DNA of 55,558 nucleotides, from the IMG/VR virus record IMGVR_UViG_3300021492_000002, positions 1-55,558 of that record; one strand, written 5' to 3'. The position numbers and the translations under genes are program-made. This stretch comes from a virus. This document shows, piece by piece, positions 33,723 to 41,608 of the stretch. The notes under the pieces are model-generated. The model saw nothing but the letters and a program-made list of their open reading frames with translations, ran no database searches and had not been told where the DNA came from. Each line of letters opens with the position of its first letter. Position 1 is the stretch's first letter.

Positions 33723-34426
33723 GCCGCCGGCTCATCAATAATAATTGTCCCGTCAATAATCCATTCTTCAAGCTTATGAGCTTCATCAGTACTCAAACCG
33801 TAACCAATGCAGAACCCATGTTTACCCATTAATAGTGTTGATCTAATGAAGGCAAAAACGGTTGGATCGAGGTTCTCTTCCATTATGCTAAGAATCTTAC
33901 TTCCTACATCTGGTGGAGATAATTCTCTATGCGTATCAATGTCCTCATCTATTGGGATAAATCCATCCTTGGCAAGTTTGACAGCTTTACTTAGTGCTGA
34001 TTCATCATCATCGAGATCAATATTAGCCTCTGTTGTACCTGGTAATGCGATAAAATATCCACTTCTTGTTATAGCCCGTCTGATAGCCTTTCTGACATTG
34101 TAAAATACGACAGAGCTGAATGTACTCCCCTGTTCACATCTCCATGTTCTGATAGCGTTATGTAATCCTATGATAGCGATGTCATACATCTCTTGGCGCT
34201 CAAATGGTGCCCAGTGAAAGTAGTTTGTGATGATATCAACAATTAGCTTATGTGAACGCCTTATAAGCTCTTGGAAAATGCTATCATAAAGAGGTTGCGT
34301 ATCGTCGATTTTAGTAATAAGCGCTAGTTCATCAGTTTCAAGCCAGCGGAAAGCAGTTGCATATTCCTCGAACGATGCATAATCATATGTGGTGCGAGTT
34401 GTTGTTTGGTTTTCAATTTCTATCAT
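33719..34426 (-). CDS. Sigma-70-like RNA polymerase sigma factor
   Basis: A 235-residue protein. Residues ~60-118 resemble sigma region 2: 'HKLIVDIITNYFHWAPFERQEMYDIAIIGLHNAIRTW' then 'EQGSTFSSVVFYNVRKAIRRAI', to be compared with 'DL.Q.G..GL..A…FD…G..FSTYA..wIr.aI.RAI'. The C-terminal part (~180-235: SILSIMEENLDPTVFAFIRSTLLMG…YGLSTDEAHKLEEWI) could be a diverged region 4. It likely redirects host RNA polymerase to phage genes, as late sigma factors do. It has no SD and is coupled by ATGA to the gene upstream of it on its strand. Divergence leaves some doubt. Confidence 0.7.
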   Translation of the reverse strand: MIEIENQTTTRTTYDYASFEEYATAFRWLETDELALITKIDDTQPLYDSIFQELIRRSHKLIVDIITNYFHWAPFERQEMYDIAIIGLHNAIRTWRCEQGSTFSSVVFYNVRKAIRRAITRSGYFIALPGTTEANIDLDDDESALSKAVKLAKDGFIPIDEDIDTHRELSPPDVGSKILSIMEENLDPTVFAFIRSTLLMGKHGFCIGYGLSTDEAHKLEEWIIDGTIIIDEPAA

Positions 34427-34761
34427 GATATGATTTTTATTGTTGCTTCTATGTTATATTGAGTGTTTTTAAGGTCTGTATCTTTGCTGGGAAGCATATA
34501 TAGGATAAGCTCGCCGTCGGGCTTATAGGTGATAGCTTTAAATGGGCTATTATCTAATAACCATGTATTACCTGATTCATATTCGTTGTGTGCCAACAGA
34601 TACGCAAGAACTAATTGTTTTTTTGTGTTGTTATGCTTTGATACTATTGATTCATATAGTTGTCTATAATACTTCATCCTCAGGTAGTAGCGCGTGCTTA
34701 TAATCACCCCCGCTAATAGTATCGATAAATTCGTCAACAGTAAAATAACCCACGATATCAT
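34423..34761 (-). CDS. Small protein, possibly with an N-terminal membrane span
   Basis: A 112-residue frame whose ATG at 34761 has a very strong SD (AGGAGGAAGGAC) but overlaps the helicase gene by 98 bases. With that start it has a hydrophobic span (WVILLLTNLSILLAGVIIS) and would be membrane-anchored. A second ATG at 34677 (MKYYRQLYESIVSKHNN) overlaps the helicase by only 14 bases with a weaker GAGG; the span would then be an artefact of the other frame. The rest (~30-112) is a soluble alpha/beta sequence without known family. It is coupled to the sigma-like gene by ATGA. Confidence 0.5.
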   Translation of the reverse strand: MISWVILLLTNLSILLAGVIISTRYYLRMKYYRQLYESIVSKHNNTKKQLVLAYLLAHNEYESGNTWLLDNSPFKAITYKPDGELILYMLPSKDTDLKNTQYNIEATIKIIS

Positions 34762-36172
34762 GTCCTTCCTCCTGATAAGTTTTTATTCTCTTTTTCACTA
34801 ATCCTTGTAATATTCCATCCTTATCATGGTCATGTAGATCAACAATCATTGGTTTACTTTTTCCTGTCGCGTGTCGGAGGATCCTACCAATAATCTGTAC
34901 ATGTAGCAGCTTGGATGCAAATGGTGTTGCATTAACAAGGCAATCGAGTCTTGGTAGATCAAATCCTTCCATAATTATTTCAGTAGTCGCAATTATTATC
35001 TGCTTAAGCTTAATGTTCTGTCGTTCCTTTTTCTTTCTTTGTGAATGTATCGCTCCAACATCATCAGGATTAACTCCCTCTTGTTTGATGAAGTTATCAT
35101 AGAGCCCATCAACCATCTTCCTTGTCGGTGTTGCAACGATTACATATTTACCTCGTTTATAAAGAGCCATTATAATGTTGAGAAGCATTCTGAGTCGTTC
35201 TTTATCTTTTGTGATGCGTGATTTTAGGTGAGCTATTTGTTTACGTGTATCTGATAAGAATGATGTAGATGGATATGTGCGCTCTGTATCAACGATATAA
35301 ACATCAGCGCGCCACAGAGTTGGATCTGTTGCTGATATTAAATCTTTACCGAGAAGCCAATGTACAACAGGGAAGAGGCCGTCGGTTCTATATGGTGTTG
35401 CTGTTAATCCTAGGCGGTACCTTGCTGGTGATAGAAGTACTGTGCGGAAGAACATTGGTGCAGAAACACGATGTACCTCGTCAGCTATGAGGAAGGGAAA
35501 TCGTTGTAGAAGCGGCGCCTTCTTCTCCATATTTCTGAAGAACCATTGATATGTAGCTATCAGGATGTCAGCATTTTTATAGTTTTTATCCTGAGTGGTT
35601 GCTATTTTCACATTCTCAAGAAACCTATGTGCTGTATTGTACCACTGATCTTGGAGAAGTTTTGTGTGGACCAATACTACTGCACGTTTTTTACAATGTG
35701 CTATAAGATAGAGAGCAACAACTGTTTTCCCGGATCCTGTGCGTGCTTGTATTATGCCACACTTTTTCTTTAGCCATTGTGAAGCCGCGGCTTCCTGATA
35801 ATCACGCAGCTTTCCATCAAAGTGCACATCCTTAATGTCTGGTGTTGTAATACGTTTATCATAATATTTTATGTTGTATGTGAGTAGAAGATCCTTTACA
35901 GGAGCATAAAGAGGTACAAGTAGATAACCGTTTTTGACGGTGTAGAATTTTAAATATTCGGCTTCTCTAATTTCAGGTATTTTTGTACCTGCCTCCATAG
36001 CTGAAATACCTGTGTAATAAGGGTTCTTGATGATGAAGCGCCGGCTTAATCTGTAATCAAAAGCTACCTTATCCTTGGGGATAGCAAGCAGATTGCTGAT
36101 AATAATAGCATTCTTCGGCTGATTATAAAACATACTTATATGTAGGTCTGTAATAGCAATCCATTCATCCAT
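34664..36172 (-). CDS. SF2 DNA helicase, UvsW-like
   Basis: A 502-residue superfamily 2 helicase. Visible: RDYQ (Q-like, 123-126), Walker A ARTGSGKT (143-150), 'VLVHTKLLQDQW' (Ia, ~166-177), DEVH (231-234), LTATPYR (256-262), 'VIVATPTRKMVDGLYDNF' (motif IV region, ~340-357), 'QIIIATTEIIMEGFDLPRLDCLV' and 'QIIGRILRHA' (motifs V-VI, ~395-445). The N-terminal ~110 residues are a separate alpha/beta domain. T4 UvsW-type helicases process recombination intermediates and R-loops and help switch between replication modes; that role fits the neighbours. SD GGAGG nine bases before the ATG. Confidence 0.92.
   Translation of the reverse strand: MDEWIAITDLHISMFYNQPKNAIIISNLLAIPKDKVAFDYRLSRRFIIKNPYYTGISAMEAGTKIPEIREAEYLKFYTVKNGYLLVPLYAPVKDLLLTYNIKYYDKRITTPDIKDVHFDGKLRDYQEAAASQWLKKKCGIIQARTGSGKTVVALYLIAHCKKRAVVLVHTKLLQDQWYNTAHRFLENVKIATTQDKNYKNADILIATYQWFFRNMEKKAPLLQRFPFLIADEVHRVSAPMFFRTVLLSPARYRLGLTATPYRTDGLFPVVHWLLGKDLISATDPTLWRADVYIVDTERTYPSTSFLSDTRKQIAHLKSRITKDKERLRMLLNIIMALYKRGKYVIVATPTRKMVDGLYDNFIKQEGVNPDDVGAIHSQRKKKERQNIKLKQIIIATTEIIMEGFDLPRLDCLVNATPFASKLLHVQIIGRILRHATGKSKPMIVDLHDHDKDGILQGLVKKRIKTYQEEGHDIVGYFTVDEFIDTISGGDYKHALLPEDEVL
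35781..35794. repeat. Perfect 14-base GC-core palindrome in the helicase
   Basis: GAAGCCGCGGCTTC is read Glu-Ala-Ala-Ala-Ser on the minus strand, just before the Walker A region. It is identical to the word at 22216-22229, which is read in another frame. Confidence 0.75.
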
Positions 36173-36178
36173 TGTGTA

Positions 36179-36823
36179 TTACCTCCGGGATTTAACGCTT
36201 ACCTGTGCTCCGTTATAATAGCCGCTCCTCATCGGCAGTATAACAGAGCTATGTTTCACATGCTTATGATATGGCTCGCTTTGATGGCCTAACTTCACAT
36301 GAATAATAGTTATGTTATTATTTGGTTCAATAATATAAGGCACATTGGTTCTCATTAACAAAGCATACAGGAGAGGAAATCTATCATATGGTATGTCAAA
36401 TTCGTCAGGTAGCTGTTTTACTATTTTGCTCTGATATGTTTTCTTCGCAAATGAAACAATGTGTGCTGGGACAGGAAGACTTTCATCATTTAAAAGATAG
36501 TCAATACATGCATCGGGAGGGACATCTATAACCTCAAAAAGGTCTGTTATGTGTCTAACATGGATTGGTTCTTGATCATTTATATTGATGAGCCTAACCG
36601 GGAATGTTCCTTCCAGTCCATTTTCAAAGTCAGGATAGATTTCATTTATTTGCTTCAAATATGCAGACATAGGTAGTGGCAAGACAGTCTTGTTGACATA
36701 TACAGTATCGTATGGAATGCTATACAATTTATGTATGTAACGGCTTTTATAGAAGTCCATGAAGTAAAATGGCGGTGTTGGATCAAATTTGAATCCCTGT
36801 GGTGTTAAATACCATATTTTCAT
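36179..36823 (-). CDS. Protein of unknown function (214 residues)
   Basis: Begins MKIWYLTPQGFKFDPTPPFYF with a good SD (AAGGAGTAACT). Mixed alpha/beta, rich in Tyr, Pro and His, with a His-containing C-terminal segment (KLGHQSEPYHKHVKHSSVIL) and a basic end (SVKSRR). No family recognised. It sits between the Hint-like gene and the helicase on one message, six bases upstream of the helicase start, so a role in DNA processing is plausible but unproven. Confidence 0.5.
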   Translation of the reverse strand: MKIWYLTPQGFKFDPTPPFYFMDFYKSRYIHKLYSIPYDTVYVNKTVLPLPMSAYLKQINEIYPDFENGLEGTFPVRLININDQEPIHVRHITDLFEVIDVPPDACIDYLLNDESLPVPAHIVSFAKKTYQSKIVKQLPDEFDIPYDRFPLLYALLMRTNVPYIIEPNNNITIIHVKLGHQSEPYHKHVKHSSVILPMRSGYYNGAQVSVKSRR

Positions 36824-36832
36824 AGTTACTCC

Positions 36833-37498
36833 TTATAGATGGATAAATATTCCTGGCGCTATTATAATGGTGTCCTCATCGGTAACAAGGTCGAATACAA
36901 CACCACTGTAATCTTCAAATATTCTAACCTCTTCAACATTGCGCACCCAGCCATCGAAGTTTGTTCCTCTCCACTTGTGTAGAGCTGGCGGCTTCCTATT
37001 ATCAGATACAATAGGTTTTAATGTTATTGCAGGTAATCTATCGCCGCTACGCAGTTCCTTGGCATCAATGTATGTCCATCCGCCCTGTCTGATAACACCT
37101 ACTCCAACATCAGCGGCGATTATAAATGTGTTAACCCTTAATGGATCTTCATCTATTGGTTGTTCCATACGTACAGCGACGGCTGCTCCCTTATAGTGAC
37201 GTATGGTCGCGCGCTTAACATTCTTCTGACAGAGAGCAAGTTTGCGTTGGTGAAGCGCGCCGGTTCTATCGTATGTTACAACCGTTGTGGCTATATCACT
37301 ATAACGCCTTAGCATTTCATTCCGCTCGAGATAGTCAAGGTTCGGATAAAGGACCTCCCATGCAACAAGACCTTTTGTTTGTTGTATGTAATTCCATGCA
37401 TCTCTAAGTGTAGGAGCTGACATGTATTCAGTCACATGTAGGTAACCACCTAATGAAAGGATATAGGCATCAATTATTTTAAAGGATCTGACGAACAT
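36833..37498 (-). CDS. Hint-domain-like protein lacking intein catalytic ends
   Basis: A 221-residue protein. The C-terminal half resembles the Hint fold of inteins and hedgehog proteins: 'GVIRQGGWTYIDAKELRSGDRLPA' (~135-158) is like 'v.T..G…I.eL..GD.v', and the end 'GVVFDLVTDEDTIIIAPGIFIHL' (~199-221) is like intein blocks F and G '.VyD..V…HnF…GI..HN'. The penultimate His is kept, but the final Asn is Leu and no Cys or Ser is seen at the expected first position, so splicing is not expected. The N-terminal ~115 residues are unknown. The ATG at 37498 has GGGAGGTGAAA; a GTG at 37504 is less likely. Confidence 0.5.
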   Translation of the reverse strand: MFVRSFKIIDAYILSLGGYLHVTEYMSAPTLRDAWNYIQQTKGLVAWEVLYPNLDYLERNEMLRRYSDIATTVVTYDRTGALHQRKLALCQKNVKRATIRHYKGAAVAVRMEQPIDEDPLRVNTFIIAADVGVGVIRQGGWTYIDAKELRSGDRLPAITLKPIVSDNRKPPALHKWRGTNFDGWVRNVEEVRIFEDYSGVVFDLVTDEDTIIIAPGIFIHL

Positions 37499-37509
37499 TT
37501 TCACCTCCC

Positions 37510-37710
37510 TTATGAAATAGATTCATCTAATTCATGTATTATTATTAACATATCATCCACGAGTTCTTTCCTTTTCTTCACTAGATCTCTTAAGCGTCGC
37601 TCCAATGAGCTTGCGGACTGTATATCGAGAAGGCGCAACAGAATCCAAAATAGATTGTAGACTAGATCGGGCCTTCTTAATTTCCTTGTCAAATTCGATA
37701 TATTTATCAT
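37510..37710 (-). CDS. Possible nested small coiled-coil protein
   Basis: A 66-residue frame starts at 37710 with a very strong SD (AGGAGGTCTTGTT) but overlaps the end of the Cas4-like gene by 158 bases. It continues 43 bases past that gene's stop, into the short gap before the Hint-like gene. The product is helical and charged (LERRLRDLVKKRKELVDDMLIIIHELDESIS). The SD coincides with codons for Arg-Arg, so it could be chance, but the frame does account for the non-coding gap. Confidence 0.3.
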   Translation of the reverse strand: MINISNLTRKLRRPDLVYNLFWILLRLLDIQSASSLERRLRDLVKKRKELVDDMLIIIHELDESIS

Positions 37711-38239
37711 AACAAGACCTCCTATAGCGACAGTGGTCGCAGATACCGCCGATCATCACACCTAATCTGAATGGATATCTCAAGGACGTGTACAGGTAGT
37801 CAGTATAATCATTAAAGCTATCAATAATATATAGATAATTACGACGTTGCACAAGTACTTTTTGTATATCAGCTGCCATATTGAACAGCCAGAGATAGAC
37901 AGAACCAACTAAGTGAGCAAGACGGAATGATATACTAGGATTTAATGGAACCCAAATTACATCCTTCTTTATTGTTGTGTAAATGGTGCCTTTAATATTT
38001 ATAATATTAATTTTATGTCCTTGATAATGTAGAGTAACTTGGTTTGGTAATGGTTTAGATTTAAGTGAAAGTAAATCATAATGGAGTTTCCGTTCATCTA
38101 CATAACCTTTTGATATGTCTTTATAAGGAGAGAGACCTGAGTATATGAAGCCGGGGCAGATGAGTTTACCAGCAATGCTCAGAATTGATAACCTCCGGGG
38201 AATTTGTGATTCTACATATGTCCTTGTTGTTTGTTTCAT
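37553..38239 (-). CDS. Cas4-like protein with iron-sulfur cysteines but no clear active site
   Basis: A 228-residue protein. It keeps the cysteine layout of Cas4/AddB-type nucleases: one early Cys (C28 in GKLICPGFIY) and a C-terminal cluster C167-x2-C170-x5-C176 (ICDHCRYRRSC). In between, 'GTIYTTIKKDVIWVPL' (~84-99) sits where a catalytic G.(I)D and D/E.K would be, but those acids are missing. A helix with Q-x6-Y-like spacing follows (~126-137). A complete Cas4-like nuclease is encoded at 40679. It may be a structural, non-cleaving relative. Start overlaps the primase-helicase stop by ATGA. Similarity is by pattern only. Confidence 0.42.
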   Translation of the reverse strand: MKQTTRTYVESQIPRRLSILSIAGKLICPGFIYSGLSPYKDISKGYVDERKLHYDLLSLKSKPLPNQVTLHYQGHKINIINIKGTIYTTIKKDVIWVPLNPSISFRLAHLVGSVYLWLFNMAADIQKVLVQRRNYLYIIDSFNDYTDYLYTSLRYPFRLGVMIGGICDHCRYRRSCYDKYIEFDKEIKKARSSLQSILDSVAPSRYTVRKLIGATLKRSSEEKERTRG

Positions 38240-40581
38240 ACTACTGGTTCCGATAATTCAAACATCTCCGTTGTTGCACGGCGGAGCTTATAATGGAGAA
38301 CCTCTGAGAATCCTGATATCTTATTTTTTCTAACATAAACCTCAACAATGGGATTGATTAATAATTGCGTCCCCGATGCCAATATAAATGGATCTCGTTC
38401 TTCCCAGATGTATTCCTCTGGAGTTGCATCTAATTGTTTAGCAAATCTACTGTCAATGTGTAAGTTAATATCGGGTTCGAAGCCGGCCTTCCTCGTATCA
38501 GAAAAGTCTGATAAATCCCCATGTTTTTCCTTACGTAGCTCTGCTGTTGCAAATACAGGTACATTGTAAAACATGCTCATTGCTTTAACGGATTTGTAAA
38601 TATTTGACATTCGTATGTATTCATTGTCTCCTAATCCGCCTAGGTTATTGATAGAATCTATAAAGACAATAGGATATTGTCCTTCTGCTAGCACCTGTTC
38701 TATTAACCTGGAAAGGAATTCAACCGTATTGCCATCGCTTACATCTGTAATAATGATACGGGATGCCATGTTATTCTCAAAGAAGGCGAGGGCTTCCTCG
38801 ATTCTTTCAACAGCTTCAAGGGCAAAAGCTGAGCGCTTTCTTCTAAGCTTTGCATAGTGTCTGATGTGGTAAATAGGCACAGACGAAAGAATACCAAGTA
38901 GGTTCAGGTATACTCGTTTCCGCGAGTCATCGGTTGTATGATAAATTACCGTTGCATCAGGATTGTTTTTGAGTAACTGAATCATAAGATTCCTGATTAA
39001 TGAACTCTTTCCCACATGAGGATCACCACCTATAACTGTAAATGATTGTTCCTTACCGATACCATCGAATTGTAATTTAGCAAACTTCGGCCAGTCAATT
39101 TTAAAGTATTCAACTTTCTTAGGGTTTAGGAGGGTTGACTTAAAATCATCGAAGTCTTTAAGTACTGATTGTACGAGCGATTTCAATTCAGCATGATATG
39201 ACTTTTCTATTTCTTCAATTTGTTGAGCAGCATCCTTAAGCGCGGCCACACGCACTTTATTACTATCCCCATATTTTATTACATTAGCTAAATTAAACAA
39301 TAAGCGTTCGACTCGTTTATCACGTTCAACTAATGCTTGAAGCCGCCGCTTCTTTATCTCCTCCTGTAATTCCTCAATTGATATATCAACCTCTGCTGAA
39401 AGAAACTTAATCCATTTAATCCGTTCAGAGGCTTGTTCTATGGTTGCAATGAAATCTAATATGTCATCAAGCTTACCTTTATACTGATCAAATAGATAGC
39501 GATAAACAGGGATATTTATCGATGCTTCCTTTATTTCGCGCTTCCACCCTCTCTTACCTGCTATATTGAAAAGATATTCATCAGGATCCTTATAGTTCTT
39601 TGCGTGTCCATATGACCAGTCGAATATGTAAAGTGTGCCATAGAGAGGGTAGATGCGCTGAACAATGCTTGGTGTTGCTTTCCTGCCTGCATCATCATTA
39701 TCAAGCATTAATACGACGCGCTCAAAATCTAACTGTTTAAGAAGGCTAACCCGGGTATCATTCAAATGTAGTCCCATTAATGCAACAGCTGGTAAGCCGG
39801 CATATTCGAGTGTAATCACATCAGCTGGCCCTTCAACAATATAGAGGACGGGTTTTGTCTCACGATTTGCAACATTATGGATATTAAAGAGCGTGCTTGA
39901 TGGGTTGAAGTGCTTACCTTTTGAGGTTAATAAATATTTAGGAGTTTCACCATCTGGTTGCCGTACAGCAAATCCAACGATATGGGATTTTATGTCCCGT
40001 AAGACAAATAATATATTCCCGCGCTTGAAAAACTTACTATACTGTGTATCAAATATGTCCTGTATGGTTTTTAATTCCTTATCGGTGAATGTTTTTTGGA
40101 TGTATGACATAAATATATTTTTATCAGGAATAGCATATACATCAAGATCTGTCAGATATTTGAGCTCACACCATTTTCTACGAGATAGGATGGCGCGGGC
40201 TTCCTCTGTGAATCTCAGATCACGTAGAACCGAGACAAGCTTATCAAGCAGATAATCTATCGTATTTTCCTTGCGCTTGTATGTAGATATGTCAATTCCT
40301 AGGAACCGTTTCGCAAGTTCCCTTACAGTCGTTGTAATGAATTCAGGTCCGCTTATTGGCATGCCCTCCATAATATGTGCCAACTTAAATACGTCAAAGT
40401 ATTCGCCACAACGGAAGCAATAACCTCCTGTATGGTCAGCATTCATGTACCCCGATAGATCACGATCGTTATGAGCATGTTCTTTATATCTTGGGCATTG
40501 GAAGGCACGCCCCTTAACTGTTAATCCAAGAGAGCGAAGGTATTCAGGAAAGAATTGCTTAAGCTTTTCCTTTAGATCCAT
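38236..40581 (-). CDS. Fused DNA primase and replicative helicase
   Basis: A 781-residue replication enzyme. The N-terminus has a primase zinc-binding motif (C29…H35 or H37…C55-x2-C58). A TOPRIM catalytic domain follows, with Glu250 in 'YIVEGPADVITLEYAG' and D294/D296 in 'LMLDNDDAG'. Residues ~480-780 form a DnaB/RecA-type helicase: Walker A GGDPHVGKSS (518-527), a 'TTDDSRKRV' segment, Walker B IVFIDS (638-643), and 'VFATAELRKE' (~675-685). This resembles the T7 gp4 arrangement: one protein unwinds DNA and makes primers. It is first in a leftward operon, with AAGGAG before the ATG and a promoter at 40631-40658. Confidence 0.95.
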   Translation of the reverse strand: MDLKEKLKQFFPEYLRSLGLTVKGRAFQCPRYKEHAHNDRDLSGYMNADHTGGYCFRCGEYFDVFKLAHIMEGMPISGPEFITTTVRELAKRFLGIDISTYKRKENTIDYLLDKLVSVLRDLRFTEEARAILSRRKWCELKYLTDLDVYAIPDKNIFMSYIQKTFTDKELKTIQDIFDTQYSKFFKRGNILFVLRDIKSHIVGFAVRQPDGETPKYLLTSKGKHFNPSSTLFNIHNVANRETKPVLYIVEGPADVITLEYAGLPAVALMGLHLNDTRVSLLKQLDFERVVLMLDNDDAGRKATPSIVQRIYPLYGTLYIFDWSYGHAKNYKDPDEYLFNIAGKRGWKREIKEASINIPVYRYLFDQYKGKLDDILDFIATIEQASERIKWIKFLSAEVDISIEELQEEIKKRRLQALVERDKRVERLLFNLANVIKYGDSNKVRVAALKDAAQQIEEIEKSYHAELKSLVQSVLKDFDDFKSTLLNPKKVEYFKIDWPKFAKLQFDGIGKEQSFTVIGGDPHVGKSSLIRNLMIQLLKNNPDATVIYHTTDDSRKRVYLNLLGILSSVPIYHIRHYAKLRRKRSAFALEAVERIEEALAFFENNMASRIIITDVSDGNTVEFLSRLIEQVLAEGQYPIVFIDSINNLGGLGDNEYIRMSNIYKSVKAMSMFYNVPVFATAELRKEKHGDLSDFSDTRKAGFEPDINLHIDSRFAKQLDATPEEYIWEERDPFILASGTQLLINPIVEVYVRKNKISGFSEVLHYKLRRATTEMFELSEPVV

Positions 40582-40594
40582 ACCTCTTTTCTCC

Positions 40595-40622
40595 TTGACA
40601 AAGGACTAACACTCAATATATT
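40595..40622 (+). promoter_or_regulatory. Rightward half of a face-to-face promoter pair
   Basis: TTGACA (40595-40600), a 16-base spacer and TATATT (40617-40622) would start RNA near 40629 and drive the Cas4-like nuclease and the secreted-protein genes. Its boxes are mirror-symmetric to those of the leftward promoter about position 40626.5. Confidence 0.7.
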
Positions 40623-40630
40623 CTATCAAT

Positions 40631-40658
40631 AATATAGGTTAAGAAGGCTTTTTGTCAA
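40631..40658 (-). promoter_or_regulatory. Leftward half of a face-to-face promoter pair
   Basis: Read on the minus strand, TTGACA (40658-40653), a 16-base spacer and TATATT (40636-40631) would start RNA near 40624 and drive the primase-helicase operon. It points towards, and overlaps the footprint of, the rightward promoter, so one RNA polymerase should exclude another. Confidence 0.7.
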
Positions 40659-40678
40659 GTGAAAAGAGAGGGGAGCAC

Positions 40679-41608
40679 ATGTTAATGGAATTAATCGATC
40701 GCTTCTTAGTTGAAGAAGCTGTTAAAGATGTTTATAAGCGTGATCCTAATCGTGTGCGTCCTACTGAAGCATCAGTGAAGATTGATGGTATCGTATATGG
40801 TTCATGTTTAAGATCTTCATGGTATTCATTGAAGCATTTTAAGCCGCGCCCTCCTGATGCACGTGCCCTTCGTGTAATGGAGGTTGGTAAAGCTCTAGAA
40901 CAATTAGAAGCGGAGCGATGTAGGCGGATGGGTATTCTGGTTGAGAAACCATTGGATTTTAAGGTACCGAATCCACTAGAACCAAATCAAATTATAAGCG
41001 GCCGTAAGGATTTTTATGTGCATGTTGATGGGCATGATTATGTAGTAGAATACAAAACTGGCTCTGGGTACCCCTTTGAGAAGAATGTTATTAAGGGGGG
41101 TAAGTCAACAATTGATCATGTACTACAGATATCACTATACCTTCATTTCGGAGACATAAAGCGCGGGCTTCTTGTATACCTTGATAGAGGCTATTCGCAC
41201 TATAAGGAATTTCTTATCTATGTTGATAATGATGGTCACATATATCAAAACAATAAGGGCATCGGTATCAAGGTCGATGATATTCTAATGCGTTATAAAG
41301 AGCTTTATCAGTATGTTACTAAAGGTATATTACCACCGAGGGATTATATTCCCTTCTATACTTATGATATGGCAACAGCTGTTAAAGAAGGACTTCAACA
41401 TGGACGGATCTCGAAATCAATGGTTACTAAATGGGAGAAGGGGAAGGCGCCGCTTATGGATTGGCACTGTCGTTATTGCCCGTTCATTCAGTATTGCATC
41501 TTCGATGTAAAGAATCAGGAGGAAGCGGATGAGAAAATTACTGGTTATAATATCGATAATTTTATTTTTGAATATTATCGTTCCTTCCTTAGCCAGCGCA
41601 AGCGTTAG
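40679..41608 (+). CDS. Cas4-like PD-(D/E)XK nuclease with iron-sulfur cluster
   Basis: A 309-residue RecB/Cas4-type nuclease. Visible: early Cys43 (YGSCLRSSWY), catalytic core 'ISGRKDFYVHVDGHDYVVEYKTGSG' with D111, E124 and K126, a following Q160-x3-Y164-type helix (HVLQISLYLHF), and C-terminal C264-x2-C267-x5-C273 (WHCRYCPFIQYC). Together these define a 4Fe-4S Cas4/AddB-like exonuclease, used by many phages in recombination and replication end processing. The ATG at 40679 follows GAGAGGGGAGCAC; a TTG at 40652 lies in the promoter and is rejected. First gene after the face-to-face promoters; the next gene starts inside its end. Confidence 0.87.
   Translation: MLMELIDRFLVEEAVKDVYKRDPNRVRPTEASVKIDGIVYGSCLRSSWYSLKHFKPRPPDARALRVMEVGKALEQLEAERCRRMGILVEKPLDFKVPNPLEPNQIISGRKDFYVHVDGHDYVVEYKTGSGYPFEKNVIKGGKSTIDHVLQISLYLHFGDIKRGLLVYLDRGYSHYKEFLIYVDNDGHIYQNNKGIGIKVDDILMRYKELYQYVTKGILPPRDYIPFYTYDMATAVKEGLQHGRISKSMVTKWEKGKAPLMDWHCRYCPFIQYCIFDVKNQEEADEKITGYNIDNFIFEYYRSFLSQRKR

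Noticed and set aside
33807-34103. Opposite-strand reading frame within the sigma-like gene
   Set aside because: It has no SD, lies entirely in a gene with recognisable sigma-type sequence on the other strand, and its composition is that of an antisense shadow. The same holds for other antisense frames in the helicase, primase and fibre genes.
40652-40678. TTG start at 40652 for the Cas4-like nuclease
   Set aside because: It would put the start inside the -35 region of the leftward promoter and lacks an SD; the ATG at 40679 has a good one.
37553-41608. A phage CRISPR-Cas system, because of the two Cas4-like genes
   Set aside because: No Cas1, Cas2, effector gene or repeat array is present; Cas4-like nucleases are common stand-alone phage recombination proteins.
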